A stretch of 64,000 bases of DNA. It comes from Salinispora tropica CNB-440. GTDB lineage: Bacteria; Actinomycetota; Actinomycetes; Mycobacteriales; Micromonosporaceae. Positions 39,390 through 48,389 of this stretch are shown piece by piece. The stretch's first letter is position 1, and each line of letters begins with the position of its first letter. The stretch spans positions 1,368,144 to 1,432,143 of the forward strand of contig NC_009380.1 of the NCBI RefSeq assembly GCF_000016425.1, read 5' to 3'. The position numbers and the translations under genes were made by a program. A model generated the notes under the pieces. That model did not search any database. It saw only the letters and a program-made list of their open reading frames with translations, and was not told the origin of the DNA.

Positions 39390-40436
39390 GTGACGGACAT
39401 CTCGGACACCTTGGCCCCCGGGCCCAGCCCGGTCGATCCCGACGCAGCAGGCACCGAGCTACGACAGACTCTCGCCGAGGTCAGACGCGTGATAGTGGGG
39501 CAGGACCGGCTCGTGGAACGCCTGCTCACCGCGCTCATCGCCGACGGGCACTGCCTCCTTGAGGGGGTACCCGGCGTCGCGAAGACGCTCGCGGCGCAGA
39601 CGCTCGCCACCGTCGTCGGCGGCAGCTTCTCCCGCATCCAGTTCACCCCCGACCTGGTTCCCTCCGACATCGTCGGCACCCGCGTCTATCGCGCGTCCCG
39701 GGAAGCGTTCGATGTCGAACTGGGCCCGGTCATGGCCAACCTGGTCCTCGCCGACGAGATCAACCGCGCTCCGGCGAAGGTGCAGTCCGCGCTGCTGGAG
39801 GCGATGGCCGAGCGGCAGGTCTCGATCGGCGGGCGGAGCTGGGAGGTCCCGGCGCCGTTCCTGGTGTTGGCCACCCAGAACCCGATCGAGTCCGAGGGGG
39901 TGTACCAGCTGCCGGAGGCGCAGCGAGACCGGTTCCTGATGAAGGTGGTGGTGGACTACCCGAGCGACGCCGACGAACTCGCGATCCTCTACCGGATGAG
40001 CAGCGACCGGCCCACCCCCCAGCCGGTGCTCGACCCGCAACGGCTCCTCGACCTCCAGGCCCGGGCGAGCCGTGTCTTCGTGCACCACGCGCTCGCCGAG
40101 TACGTGGTTCGGCTGATTCTGGCCACCCGTGACCCGGGCCGGTTCGGCCTGCCCGACGTCGTCCCGCTGCTCGCCTACGGAGCGAGCCCGCGCGCCACCC
40201 TCGGCCTGGTCGCCGCCGCCCGAGCCCAGGCCCTGCTGCGGGGTCGGGAGTACGTCCTACCCGAGGACGTCCGCGAGTTGGCGACCGATGTGCTCGCCCA
40301 CCGGCTGGTCCTTTCCTTCGACGCGGTCGCCGACGGGGTGTCGGCCGAGTCGGTCATCCGGCGGCTGGTCAACGCGGTACCGCCGCCTCGGGTCGCCGGG
40401 GTAACCGAACCCGCGCCCAACCTGGCGGCGGCGTGA
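39390..40436 (+). CDS. MoxR-family AAA+ ATPase
   Basis: 348 residues. Walker A GVPGVAKT (59-66), Walker B LVLADE (118-123), followed by INRAPAKVQSALLEAMAERQVSIGG and the sensor TQNPIESEGVYQLPEAQRDRF. MoxR ATPases are chaperone-like and act with VWA-domain partners to mature or insert metal centres or complexes. It heads a tight operon: its TGA overlaps the GTG of the DUF58 gene, which in turn overlaps the VWA gene. GTG start; ribosome binding site weak (GGAAGCAA). Confidence 0.93.
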   Translation: MTDISDTLAPGPSPVDPDAAGTELRQTLAEVRRVIVGQDRLVERLLTALIADGHCLLEGVPGVAKTLAAQTLATVVGGSFSRIQFTPDLVPSDIVGTRVYRASREAFDVELGPVMANLVLADEINRAPAKVQSALLEAMAERQVSIGGRSWEVPAPFLVLATQNPIESEGVYQLPEAQRDRFLMKVVVDYPSDADELAILYRMSSDRPTPQPVLDPQRLLDLQARASRVFVHHALAEYVVRLILATRDPGRFGLPDVVPLLAYGASPRATLGLVAAARAQALLRGREYVLPEDVRELATDVLAHRLVLSFDAVADGVSAESVIRRLVNAVPPPRVAGVTEPAPNLAAA

Positions 40437-41449
40437 GGTGGCGCGGTCGGCCCGCCGGCCCGGTGTCGCCGGACCCCGGTCTGGCCGACCTGGCCGGGGA
40501 CCGCCGGCTACGCCGGCTCGAGCTGGCGGTGACCCGGCGGCTCGACGGTCTGCTGCACGGCCGATACCAGGGGTTGCTCCCCGGGCCCGGCAGTGAACCA
40601 GCCGGCAGCCGGGAGTACCGGCCCGGCGAGGACGAGGTCCGCCGGATGGACTGGGCAGTGACGGCGCGGACGACCGTGCCGCACGTGCGTCAGCTCGACG
40701 CCGACCGGGAACTCACCACCTGGCTGCTCGTCGACGCCAGCGTCAGCATGGAGTACGGCACGGCCGAGCTGGACAAGCGGGAACTCGCGGTGGCCGCCGT
40801 CGCGGCGGTGGGGTTCCTCACCACCGGAGTGGGAAACCGGCTCGGCGCGTCGGTTCTCACCCCGACCGGGCTACGTCGACACGCACCCGGCAGCGGCCGC
40901 ACCCATCTATTCGGGCTGCTCCGAATGCTGCTGGCGGCCCCCCGCCACGGCGGCTACGACCGGGACACCGCACCGCTCGCGCCACCTGACCTGGCCACGG
41001 CGCTGGACGGCTTACGCCGGGTGGCCACCCGCCGTGGGCTGGTGGTGGTGATCTCGGACTTCCTGGACGGCCTGCCCGAGTCGCCCGGGCAGCCCGCACC
41101 CTGGGAACAGCTCCTGCGGCGGCTCGCCGTTCGGCATCAGGTGCTCGCCGTGGAGGTGACCGATCCGCGCGAGTGGGAACTGCCCGACGTCGGCCTGGTC
41201 ACCCTGGTGGACCCGGAGAGCGGCCGGCGGCGTGAGGTCTGGACCGGCGACCCGCGGCTGCGCCAGCGGTACGCCCTGGCGGCTGCCGCCCAGCGGGATC
41301 ACGTGCGTCAGGCGCTACGCCGTGGCGGCGCGGCGCACCTGTCGCTACGGACCGACCGGGACTGGGTCACCGACATCGTGCGGCACGTGCACCAACAACG
41401 CCGGCTGGCGGCCGTACCGGTCCCGGCTGGAAGGGGAGGTGGCGCGTGA
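40433..41449 (+). CDS. DUF58 protein with VWA-like fold
   Basis: 338 residues. The DUF58 signature is YRPGEDEVRRMDWAVTART (about 64-82), followed by TTWLLVDASVSM, a MIDAS-like DxSxS, and a Rossmann-like remainder. These proteins pair with MoxR ATPases. The GTG start overlaps the MoxR stop (GTGA), and its own stop overlaps the next GTG in the same way, implying a fixed stoichiometry. It contains one TTA leucine codon (41012). Confidence 0.9.
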   Translation: MRWRGRPAGPVSPDPGLADLAGDRRLRRLELAVTRRLDGLLHGRYQGLLPGPGSEPAGSREYRPGEDEVRRMDWAVTARTTVPHVRQLDADRELTTWLLVDASVSMEYGTAELDKRELAVAAVAAVGFLTTGVGNRLGASVLTPTGLRRHAPGSGRTHLFGLLRMLLAAPRHGGYDRDTAPLAPPDLATALDGLRRVATRRGLVVVISDFLDGLPESPGQPAPWEQLLRRLAVRHQVLAVEVTDPREWELPDVGLVTLVDPESGRRREVWTGDPRLRQRYALAAAAQRDHVRQALRRGGAAHLSLRTDRDWVTDIVRHVHQQRRLAAVPVPAGRGGGA

Positions 41450-42405
41450 TCTGGCTCTCGCCGACCCGGCTGTGGCTGCTGCTTGCCGTGCTCGGTCTGG
41501 CCGCCGGCTACGCCCTGCTCCAGCGCCGCCGTAGTCAGTACGCGGTGCGGTTCACGAACCTGCGGCTGTTGGATCGGGTGGCACCACAGCGACCGGCCTG
41601 GCGCCGGCACGTGCCAGCCGGGCTCTTCCTGGCGATGCTGGCGTTGCTGGTGGTCGGCTTCGCGCGCCCCACCGCCGAGGTGCGGGTTCCCCGGGAACGG
41701 GCGACCGTGATGGTGGCGGTGGACGTTTCCACCTCGATGCTCGCCGGGGACGTCGACCCGGACCGGCTCACCGCCGCCAAGGAGTCGGCCCGGCGCTTTG
41801 TGGACGGTCTCCCCGACGAGTTCAACGTGGGCCTGGTCGCCTTCGCCGGCAGCGCCGCTGTCCTGGTGCCGCCCGATACCGACCGGGAGGCGCTGGACGA
41901 GGGGATCGATCGGCTGGTCGAGGGGGCGACCGGGGTGCAGGGCACGGCGATCGGAGAGGCGATCAACACCTCGCTCGGGGCGGTGAAGGCGCTGGACGGG
42001 GAGGCGGCGAAGGACCCGCCGCCGGCCCGGATCGTGCTGCTCTCCGACGGGGCCAACACCTCGGGTATGGACCCGATGGAGGCGGCGGCCGACGCGGTGG
42101 AGATGGAGGTTCCCGTCCACACCATCGCCTTCGGTACCGCCTCCGGGTACGTGGACCGGGGCGGTCGGCCGATCCAGGTGCCGGTGGACGGGCAGACTCT
42201 CGACGCGGTCGCCCGGGAGACCGGCGGACAGTTCCACGAGGCGGTCAGCGTCGAGGAACTGCGCGCGGTATACGACGACATCGGCAGCTCGGTGGGGTAC
42301 CGCACCAAGCGACAGGACGTCTCAGCCCGGTTCATCGGCCTCAGCCTGGTCTTCGCGCTCGGCGCGGCGGCCGGCTCGATGCGGTGGTTCTCCCGCCTGC
42401 CTTGA
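41446..42405 (+). CDS. BatA-like VWA-domain membrane protein
   Basis: 319 residues. A membrane helix (about 5-22) and a second (about 58-76) are followed by a VWA domain with a canonical MIDAS (DVSTS at 93-97, and the later LLSDGANTSG). A C-terminal helix follows (about 293-312). The topology matches Bat/BatA proteins of aerotolerance-type operons: VWA domain outside, anchored at both ends. It completes the MoxR-DUF58-VWA triad, with GTGA overlap to the previous gene. Confidence 0.92.
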   Translation: MIWLSPTRLWLLLAVLGLAAGYALLQRRRSQYAVRFTNLRLLDRVAPQRPAWRRHVPAGLFLAMLALLVVGFARPTAEVRVPRERATVMVAVDVSTSMLAGDVDPDRLTAAKESARRFVDGLPDEFNVGLVAFAGSAAVLVPPDTDREALDEGIDRLVEGATGVQGTAIGEAINTSLGAVKALDGEAAKDPPPARIVLLSDGANTSGMDPMEAAADAVEMEVPVHTIAFGTASGYVDRGGRPIQVPVDGQTLDAVARETGGQFHEAVSVEELRAVYDDIGSSVGYRTKRQDVSARFIGLSLVFALGAAAGSMRWFSRLP

Positions 42406-42457
42406 GCCCGCCGGGGTGGCTGGGTGCGGGCGGCCGATCGACACGAGGAGTGTACGT

Positions 42458-43321
42458 ATGGCAGTGCAGACCGGGCTGGGCGAACCGCGTGGCCCCTGGT
42501 TCATCTCGCCCGAGCTGGGCCCGGATGGGCGGCCCCGGCCAGACGAGTCCGGTTCGGCCCGGGCGGCCGGGGCTCGCCGCTGGCACCATCGGCTGCTGGT
42601 CGGGCTGGCCTTGGTCGCGATCTCCAGCGTCTCCGGCGCTGCGGCCGGTGGTCTGGTGGCGAGCCAGGACGGGGCGCCCGGTGCGGCCTCCGCCTCGGCC
42701 GCGCCGGTGCCGGCGGAGCTGGTGACCGCCGCCGAGCAGACCGTCGCGGGGGTGGTCTCGGTGCTGGCCGCCGGCGCCGACGGCGCGTCCGCGACCGGCT
42801 CCGGCTTCGCCGTCGACGACCAGCAGCACATCATCACCAACGACCACATCCTGGCCAAGGGGGGAAGTGGTTCGGTAATGGTGGAGTTGCCGGACGGGCG
42901 ACGGTTCGCCGCCGAGGTGGCGGGCCGGGAGCCCCGCAGCGACCTCGCGGTGTTGCGGGTGCCGTCGTCCGCGGGCCTGGCGGCGTTGCCGTTGGCGAAG
43001 CCGGGGACGACCCGGGTTGGTGAGCCGGTGCTGGCTGTGGGTTCGCCCCTCGGCCTCGCCGGCACCGTGACCGCCGGCATCGTGAGCGCTGTGGACCGGC
43101 AGGTTCGCCTCGGTGACAACCGGCACACGGCGGTGCAGACCGACGCCTCGATCAACCCGGGTAACTCGGGGGGTCCATTGGTGAACGCCCGCGGCGAGGT
43201 GGTCGGGGTGAACACGGCGATCGCCACGATCGACGGGAACGGGTCGATCGGCATCGGCTTCGCTATCCCGATCGAGCAGGTTCAGCAGACCGCCGACACG
43301 ATCATTGGCAAGGGGGGCTGA
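42458..43321 (+). CDS. membrane-anchored trypsin-like (HtrA-type) serine protease
   Basis: 287 residues: a cytoplasmic N-terminal segment, one membrane helix (about 45-68), then an S1C protease domain with H130 (TNDH), D162 (SDLAVL) and S237 (NPGNSGGPLV). There is no PDZ domain, so it is shorter than DegP/HtrA. It should act outside the membrane on misfolded or regulatory proteins. The ATG has GAGGAG seven bases upstream. It follows the VWA gene by about 50 bases and may be co-expressed with the MoxR operon. Confidence 0.9.
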   Translation: MAVQTGLGEPRGPWFISPELGPDGRPRPDESGSARAAGARRWHHRLLVGLALVAISSVSGAAAGGLVASQDGAPGAASASAAPVPAELVTAAEQTVAGVVSVLAAGADGASATGSGFAVDDQQHIITNDHILAKGGSGSVMVELPDGRRFAAEVAGREPRSDLAVLRVPSSAGLAALPLAKPGTTRVGEPVLAVGSPLGLAGTVTAGIVSAVDRQVRLGDNRHTAVQTDASINPGNSGGPLVNARGEVVGVNTAIATIDGNGSIGIGFAIPIEQVQQTADTIIGKGG

Positions 43322-43406
43322 GGTCTGCGGAGCGGTACCTCCGGGGCCAGCCGGAACGATCCCGCCTGCCCGGTGCGTCCCGGGATCCAGGCGCTAGCCT
43401 CAGAGG

Positions 43407-43832
43407 GTGGACAGTGGGCTGCGGGTGCACGATCGGTGGGTAGTGCCCGAAGCCGAGCTGCGGGAACGCTTCTCCCGGTCGTCCGGGCCCGGCGGTCAGG
43501 GGGTCAACACGACCGACTCGCGGGTCGAGCTGAGTTTCGATCTGGCTGCCTCACCGGGCCTCCCGGAGTCGCTGCGGGCCCGGGCCCTCGACCGCCTCGC
43601 CGGGCGAATCGTCAACGGCGTCCTCACCGTGACCGCCAGCGAGCACCGCGCCCAACTCGCCAACCGGGAGGCCGCCCGGGAGCGGATGGCCGCGCTGCTC
43701 CGCGCGGCGATCGCACCGCCGCCGAAGCGTCGTCGCCCGACCCGGCCCTCCCGCGCCGCCAAGGAGCGTCGACTGACCGAGAAGAAGCGGCGGTCCCAGC
43801 GCAAGCGCGACCGCCGCGTCGACGGCGACTGA
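43407..43832 (+). CDS. arfB: ArfB-like peptidyl-tRNA hydrolase (GGQ protein)
   Basis: 141 residues with GPGGQGVN (GGQ at 29-31) and the short release-factor catalytic fold, followed by a Lys/Arg-rich C-terminal tail (about 110-141). In ArfB/YaeJ such a tail threads into the empty mRNA channel of stalled ribosomes. It lacks the codon-recognition domains of RF1/RF2. The likely role is rescue of non-stop ribosomes. The GTG start has a TAGCCT -10-like box 7 bases upstream, suggesting leaderless transcription. Confidence 0.9.
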   Translation: MDSGLRVHDRWVVPEAELRERFSRSSGPGGQGVNTTDSRVELSFDLAASPGLPESLRARALDRLAGRIVNGVLTVTASEHRAQLANREAARERMAALLRAAIAPPPKRRRPTRPSRAAKERRLTEKKRRSQRKRDRRVDGD

Positions 43833-43884
43833 CTGGGTGACCGCCGGTCGGCCCCGCTCGGGCGGCAACGGGAGCCGGCATCGG

Positions 43885-44583
43885 TCAGGGCGGCGTGAGG
43901 TGCCGGGTGAAGAACCGGACCGCGCTGTCCAACTCGTGTTCGGGGAGTCGGTCGCCATGCCGACCCGGGTTGGCGTGCAGGGTTTTGTCGACTGAGCCGA
44001 ACGCGTCGAAGAGGGCCACGCTCTGCGCGCGGGGTATCCGCTCGTCGTCCCACTGGATCAGGAACTCGATCGGCACCGTGATCCGTGCGGCGGCCGCCGC
44101 GGAAGCGGGGGCGGAGGCCCCGCCGAGGCCGAGGACCGCTGCGCGGACCCGGGGCTCGGCGGCGACGAACGGAACGCCGAGCCCGCAGCCCAGTGAGACG
44201 CCCCAGTAGCCGACGGGTCCGTATTCAAGGTGGTCCAGGACGGCCTGCCACTCCCCGACGGTCTGCTCGGCGACCCGGGCGTGGAACGCGGCGAGCAGCG
44301 GGGCCAGGTCTTCGCCGGAGTCGGCACGGGTCCGAATCTCGGTGGCCATGCGCTGGAGATGGTCGTCGGTCGGGCGGTCACCGTGGTTCGGGACATCCAC
44401 CGAGACGGCCGCGAAGCCGCTGCGTACGAAGTGGTGGGCGCGGTGCAGGACGGCGGGGTGGGTCTTGTGGTGACCGCCGCCGTGGCCGATGAGGATCAGT
44501 GGGCGGTCGGTGGCGTCGTCCGCTGGTGTCCAACGGACCGCGGGAACACCGCCCGCAGAGAAGAGCTCTTTGCGAATGGTCAT
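43885..44583 (-). CDS. alpha/beta hydrolase (dienelactone hydrolase-like)
   Basis: 232 residues. Nucleophile S130 in GVSLG, acid D179 or D180 (QWDDERIP) and H209 (GRHGDRLPEHE) form a plausible triad; the oxyanion segment is GHGGGHHKTHP. Substrate unknown, probably a small ester or lactone. ATG start at 44583. It converges on arfB and lies downstream of the glycosylase-annotated gene on the same strand. Confidence 0.82.
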   Translation of the reverse strand: MTIRKELFSAGGVPAVRWTPADDATDRPLILIGHGGGHHKTHPAVLHRAHHFVRSGFAAVSVDVPNHGDRPTDDHLQRMATEIRTRADSGEDLAPLLAAFHARVAEQTVGEWQAVLDHLEYGPVGYWGVSLGCGLGVPFVAAEPRVRAAVLGLGGASAPASAAAAARITVPIEFLIQWDDERIPRAQSVALFDAFGSVDKTLHANPGRHGDRLPEHELDSAVRFFTRHLTPP

Positions 44584-44715
44584 GCCAACGATGGCCTTTC
44601 AGGGGTGCCTTGTGCGGGCGCTCCCTAGACCATGCGGGGGAGGGAGTCCCGACCTGTCGCAGTGTTGATTGGACTCACCTCCTCAGAAATGTGCTCATGC
44701 ACGGCTGCGGGGAAG

Positions 44716-45612
44716 CTACCACAGCCGCCGTTGCCTGTCGCACCTGTCAATCGCGTCGAGGAGCCGGGTGCGCAGCCGGGCGGCCCGTTCGGCGAAGCCG
44801 CGCTGGGCGGCGGCGTACTCCGTGCGCCCCGGTGGGGTCTCGACCGCAACCGGCGGGTAGCCCAGCGCGGCCAGGTCGTACGGCGAGGCGCGCATGTCGA
44901 GGGCGCGGATCTGTCCCGCCAGCTCGAAGCAATCCCCCACCAGCTCGGATGGAACCAGCGGGGAGAGTTTGTACGCCCACTTGTAGAGATCCATGTTGGC
45001 GTGCAGACAGCCGGGCTGCTCCAGGTCGTGCTGGCTGTCCCGGGTCGGGTGCAGGAGGTTCAGCGGCCGGGCTGGCCGGGTGAAGAAGCGGTACGCGTCG
45101 AAGTGGCTGCACCGCACTCCCCGCTCTTCGACGACCGTGGCGACCCGCTCCGGGCTCAACCGCAGCGGCCAGGCGTTGTGTCGGACCTCGTCCTGGGTCT
45201 GCCGGTAGACCATCGCCCACTCGTGCATGCCGAAGCAGCCGAACTGTGCCGGTCGGCCCGCGGTGGCCGTCAACAGGGTCCGGATCCACGTGATCGATTC
45301 GGCCCGCCGGGCGCGTACCGCCGGGGTGTCGAGGGTGGCGCCGGCGGTGCTGGCGCGGTAGTCCGGCCCGAAGTCGGCCGGGTCCGCGTCGCGTAGCACC
45401 ACCCCCGCGCCCGGATGCCAGCGGCGGAGCCGGGCCGGCCGGTACGAGTAGTAGGTGAAGAGGAAGTCCTGCACCGGATGCTTCTCGCCCCGGCGGCGGC
45501 GGGCCAGGTGTGGGGCCAGCCACGCGTCGATCCGCTCCTGGTGCGCCTGGCGTCGGGCCTGCCAGGTCGCCGTTTCGAGCACGGTGCCGAGTGCGGGGAG
45601 GGCGGTCGTCAC
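44716..45612 (-). CDS. conserved protein often annotated as 3-methyladenine DNA glycosylase
   Basis: 298 residues from the GTG at 45612. It contains HPVQDFLFTYYSYRP, FGCFGMHEWAMVY and HFDAYRFFTRPARPLNLL, which I recognise from an actinobacterial family carrying the 3-methyladenine DNA glycosylase label. No helix-hairpin-helix or AAG/Mag motif is visible, so the label is weakly founded and DNA-repair activity is doubtful. An in-frame start at 45780 would add 56 Pro/Arg-rich residues overlapping the TetR promoter region and is unlikely. Confidence 0.65.
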   Translation of the reverse strand: MTTALPALGTVLETATWQARRQAHQERIDAWLAPHLARRRRGEKHPVQDFLFTYYSYRPARLRRWHPGAGVVLRDADPADFGPDYRASTAGATLDTPAVRARRAESITWIRTLLTATAGRPAQFGCFGMHEWAMVYRQTQDEVRHNAWPLRLSPERVATVVEERGVRCSHFDAYRFFTRPARPLNLLHPTRDSQHDLEQPGCLHANMDLYKWAYKLSPLVPSELVGDCFELAGQIRALDMRASPYDLAALGYPPVAVETPPGRTEYAAAQRGFAERAARLRTRLLDAIDRCDRQRRLW

Positions 45613-45803
45613 CTGCCCAGGGTACGGCCGTGCCCGCTTTTGGGTCCGAGTGTGTCTACCCGCGGTGAGGCCACGACGCACTCTGCCGCTACCGGGCCCA
45701 GGCTTGCCCACACCCGGTTGCTGGGGCGGCGAGGGGTACTGATCTTGCGCATCCCGTGTAGGATTTGGTCGCACGTCCAAGGCGATCGTCCAAGGAGGCC
45801 ATC

Positions 45804-46409
45804 GTGGGTGAGACCAGCATCGAACGGGGCCGGAACGCGCGAGCGCGCCTGGTGGCGGCCGCCCGAGAGCTGATCGGCGAGCTCGGTTGGAACGCCGTCA
45901 GTACCCGGACGCTGGCCGAGCGGGCTGGTGTCCGCTCAGGGCTGGTGCACTACCACTTCGACTCGTTACAGGCGCTCCTGCGCCACGCCGCCCTCGATGA
46001 GGTCCAACGGATGCTCGACGGCACCAGGGCGCTCCTTGCCGGGGCCACGAGCCCGAGCGACGACATCGAGCGGATGTTGTTCGACCTCGACCAGTACAAC
46101 GGCTCTGATCCGGCTTCCCTGCTGTTCGTCGAGACCTATCTCGCCGCAACCCGCGACCACGAGCTGCGCCAGGGGATGGGTGCGCTGGTCGCCGACTTCC
46201 GTCGCTCGCTGACCGAGGCGCTCACCCGCTCCGGGCACCCCAGACCGGAGGCCGCCGCGAGCATGGTATTGGCGTTCTTCGACGGCTTTGTCCTGCACAA
46301 GGGCCTCGACCAGGGCCTGTCGGCGGAGCATATCGCCCCGCTGCTGCGCCGAATCACCAACACCGAAGAGAGCCGAATCACCAACACCGAAGAGAACGGA
46401 GAACAGTGA
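45804..46409 (+). CDS. TetR-family transcriptional regulator
   Basis: 201 residues. The N-terminal HTH reads VSTRTLAERAGVRSGLVHYHFDS (about 31-53), and the C-terminal ligand domain contains an FFDGFVLHKGLDQGL block. The GTG has AAGGAGG five bases upstream. CGTCCAAGG occurs twice (45774 and 45787) just before the start and might form part of its operator. The C-terminus has a tandem 24-bp duplication giving RITNTEES-RITNTEEN. Its stop overlaps the ATG of the monooxygenase, so it probably autoregulates the pair. One TTA codon at 45966. Confidence 0.9.
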   Translation: MGETSIERGRNARARLVAAARELIGELGWNAVSTRTLAERAGVRSGLVHYHFDSLQALLRHAALDEVQRMLDGTRALLAGATSPSDDIERMLFDLDQYNGSDPASLLFVETYLAATRDHELRQGMGALVADFRRSLTEALTRSGHPRPEAAASMVLAFFDGFVLHKGLDQGLSAEHIAPLLRRITNTEESRITNTEENGEQ

Positions 46410-47575
46410 TGAAAGCCTTCATCTGCGGCGCCGGCATCGCCGGGCTGGCCCTCGCCCACCGCCTGCACCACCATGGTTGGGAGGTTCAGGTCGTCGACCA
46501 CGCTCCCGGGCCGCGCGAACAGGGATACATGATCGACTTCTTCGGGCCGGGGTACGAGGCGCTGACGGCGATGGGTCTGCGGCCGAACCTGCGGAGGTTC
46601 GCCAGTTCGGTCGACTCCTTCCGCTACATCGACTCCCGTGGCCGGACGACTGTCAGCGTCGACTACACGTTCTTCGCCCGGGCACTCGACGGTGAAATCG
46701 CCAGCATCATGCGGCCTGCCCTCGAACGTATGCTCCGCGAATCGCTCACCGACCACGTCGACATCCGCTATGGCGTCACGATCGACCGGATCAGCGATGA
46801 TCGGGTAGAACTCTCCGACGGTACTGCTGTCGAGGCGGACGTGATCGTGGGCGCGGACGGCATCCACTCCCACGTCCGCTCGCTCGTCTTCGGCCCCGAG
46901 CGCACCTACCTGCGTTACCTCGGCATGCACACCGGGGCGTACGTCTTCGACGACCCCGTGGTGTTCGAACAGGTTCGGGGTCAGTTCGTGCTCACGGAGA
47001 CCCTCAACCGTCAGCTGGGCCTCTACGGGCTCGCCGATGGGCGGGTCGCGGTGTTCGCCCTGCACCGAACGGATGACGCCCGCCTACCCGAGGACCCACG
47101 CGAGGCGCTGTATCGCACCTTCACCGGCATGGGTGACCTGGTGGAGCGGGCCGTGGCCAACTGTCCACCACCGGAGGCGGTCTACTACGACCAGGTCGCC
47201 CAGATCGACGCCTCGCGCTGGACCGATGGGCGGGTCGCGCTGGTCGGTGACGCCGCGTACGCGGTGTCCCTGATCGCCGGGCAGGGCGCCTCACTGGGAA
47301 TCGCCGGCGCCTACCTGCTGGCCGAGCGGCTGCATGCCGCCGGGTCGGTCCAGGAGGGACTGGCCGACTACGAGCGTCGCTGGAGGCCGGTCATCCGCGC
47401 TACGCAGCAGGCGGCCCGAGACCGGGTCACCGAGTGGTTCCTGCCGACGTCGTCGGTCAAGCTGCTGGCCCGGCGCTGGGGCTTCAGGGCGATGCGCGTG
47501 CCGGGCCTCGATCGACTCCTCGCCGGCACGCTGTTCCCGAAGAACCACCGGAACATTGCCGAACTCGCGAGGTAG
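46409..47575 (+). CDS. FAD-dependent monooxygenase (PHBH/TetX type)
   Basis: 388 residues. The dinucleotide motif GAGIAGLALAHRL is at the N-terminus, the middle DG motif is GADGIHSHVR and the FAD-ribityl motif is LVGDAAYAVSLIAGQGAS. This class hydroxylates aromatic or polyketide substrates, and TetR-linked members often inactivate antibiotics. The C-terminal region after residue 330 lacks the long thioredoxin-like extension of some phenol hydroxylases. The ATG overlaps the TetR stop (TGATG), and GGAG is about 8 bases upstream. Substrate unknown. Confidence 0.88.
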   Translation: MKAFICGAGIAGLALAHRLHHHGWEVQVVDHAPGPREQGYMIDFFGPGYEALTAMGLRPNLRRFASSVDSFRYIDSRGRTTVSVDYTFFARALDGEIASIMRPALERMLRESLTDHVDIRYGVTIDRISDDRVELSDGTAVEADVIVGADGIHSHVRSLVFGPERTYLRYLGMHTGAYVFDDPVVFEQVRGQFVLTETLNRQLGLYGLADGRVAVFALHRTDDARLPEDPREALYRTFTGMGDLVERAVANCPPPEAVYYDQVAQIDASRWTDGRVALVGDAAYAVSLIAGQGASLGIAGAYLLAERLHAAGSVQEGLADYERRWRPVIRATQQAARDRVTEWFLPTSSVKLLARRWGFRAMRVPGLDRLLAGTLFPKNHRNIAELAR

Positions 47576-47667
47576 GAACTGCGGTTCCTGAAGTGAGCTA
47601 GATATCGGTCCTCCGGGTACCAACCTTCTATGCTCGGTCGGTGGCGAGGAAAGAGGGGCAATGCGAG

Positions 47668-48171
47668 ATGGTAGCGCCAGAGGATTACGTGGAAATGGTT
47701 CGGCAACGGCTGGTGGCCGACAAGTGCGCGGTGACTGATGAGCGTCTTGGCGCCGAGTCGGTCGTGATCGGCTATCGGGCCCAGTTCCGGTTTCCGACCA
47801 TGATCCACCTCTTTACGGTCGTCGCGAGGGTGAATCATGTTATCGAGGGGGATCTGCGAGCCTTTGTCGACGAGGTGGTGGCTCTCGGTTTGGAGCGTAA
47901 AGGCCGGTGGCGGGGCGTGCACTCGGGCATCATCGCGCTTCCTGTGCTGGTGACCGAGGCGGCGGATCCTTCCGCAACGGAGCTGACCCAGAAGGCGTAC
48001 CGGCTGAACATGGCCGGCTTCGCGGTCATGACCCAGCCCGCCATCGTGGATGTCAGGGCGGGCAAGGTCTGGACCTTCCGAGGGATCCGGATCTGGGGTT
48101 TAGCCTACAACTCGTTGATCAAAAAGAAGTACGAGGCGTATCTCCCGGAGCCGTCGGCTGCGGCCAGCTGA
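47668..48171 (+). CDS. conserved actinobacterial protein of unknown function
   Basis: 167 residues from the ATG at 47668 (AGAGGGG about nine bases upstream); GTG 47641 is an alternative. It reads as an alpha/beta protein with an IHLFTVVARVN strand, RGVHSGIIALPVLV and a closing RGIRIWGLAYNSLIKKKY. I recall similar proteins of about 160 residues in Streptomyces with no known role. No signal peptide. It holds a TTA codon (48100) and its codon use is somewhat softer than neighbours, hinting at accessory status. Confidence 0.6.
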   Translation: MVAPEDYVEMVRQRLVADKCAVTDERLGAESVVIGYRAQFRFPTMIHLFTVVARVNHVIEGDLRAFVDEVVALGLERKGRWRGVHSGIIALPVLVTEAADPSATELTQKAYRLNMAGFAVMTQPAIVDVRAGKVWTFRGIRIWGLAYNSLIKKKYEAYLPEPSAAAS

Positions 48172-48289
48172 ACCCCGATCAGCGCGGGTTGATGACGATC
48201 AGCTCGCACCGAGGTCGAAGCCGATTGTGGGAGATGTCTTCTGAAAGGCGTATGCGTTGTCGCCGGCCTGATTCGAGGGTGAGGTGGGA

Positions 48290-48355
48290 CGGGCGTGGTC
48301 CGTCGGTAATCATGGATTTGCTGGGCCACCATGACACCGAGAAGGACCACGCCCG
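48290..48355. repeat. 12-bp inverted repeat in an intergenic gap
   Basis: Perfect arms CGGGCGTGGTCC (48290-48301) and its complement (48344-48355) with a 42-base spacer, between two convergent genes. The spacer is wide for a simple terminator. It might be a long hairpin acting in both directions or a small mobile-element relic. Confidence 0.45.
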
Positions 48356-48389
48356 CGCAGGAAACCCGCGGCCACTGCCGCGTAGCGGG

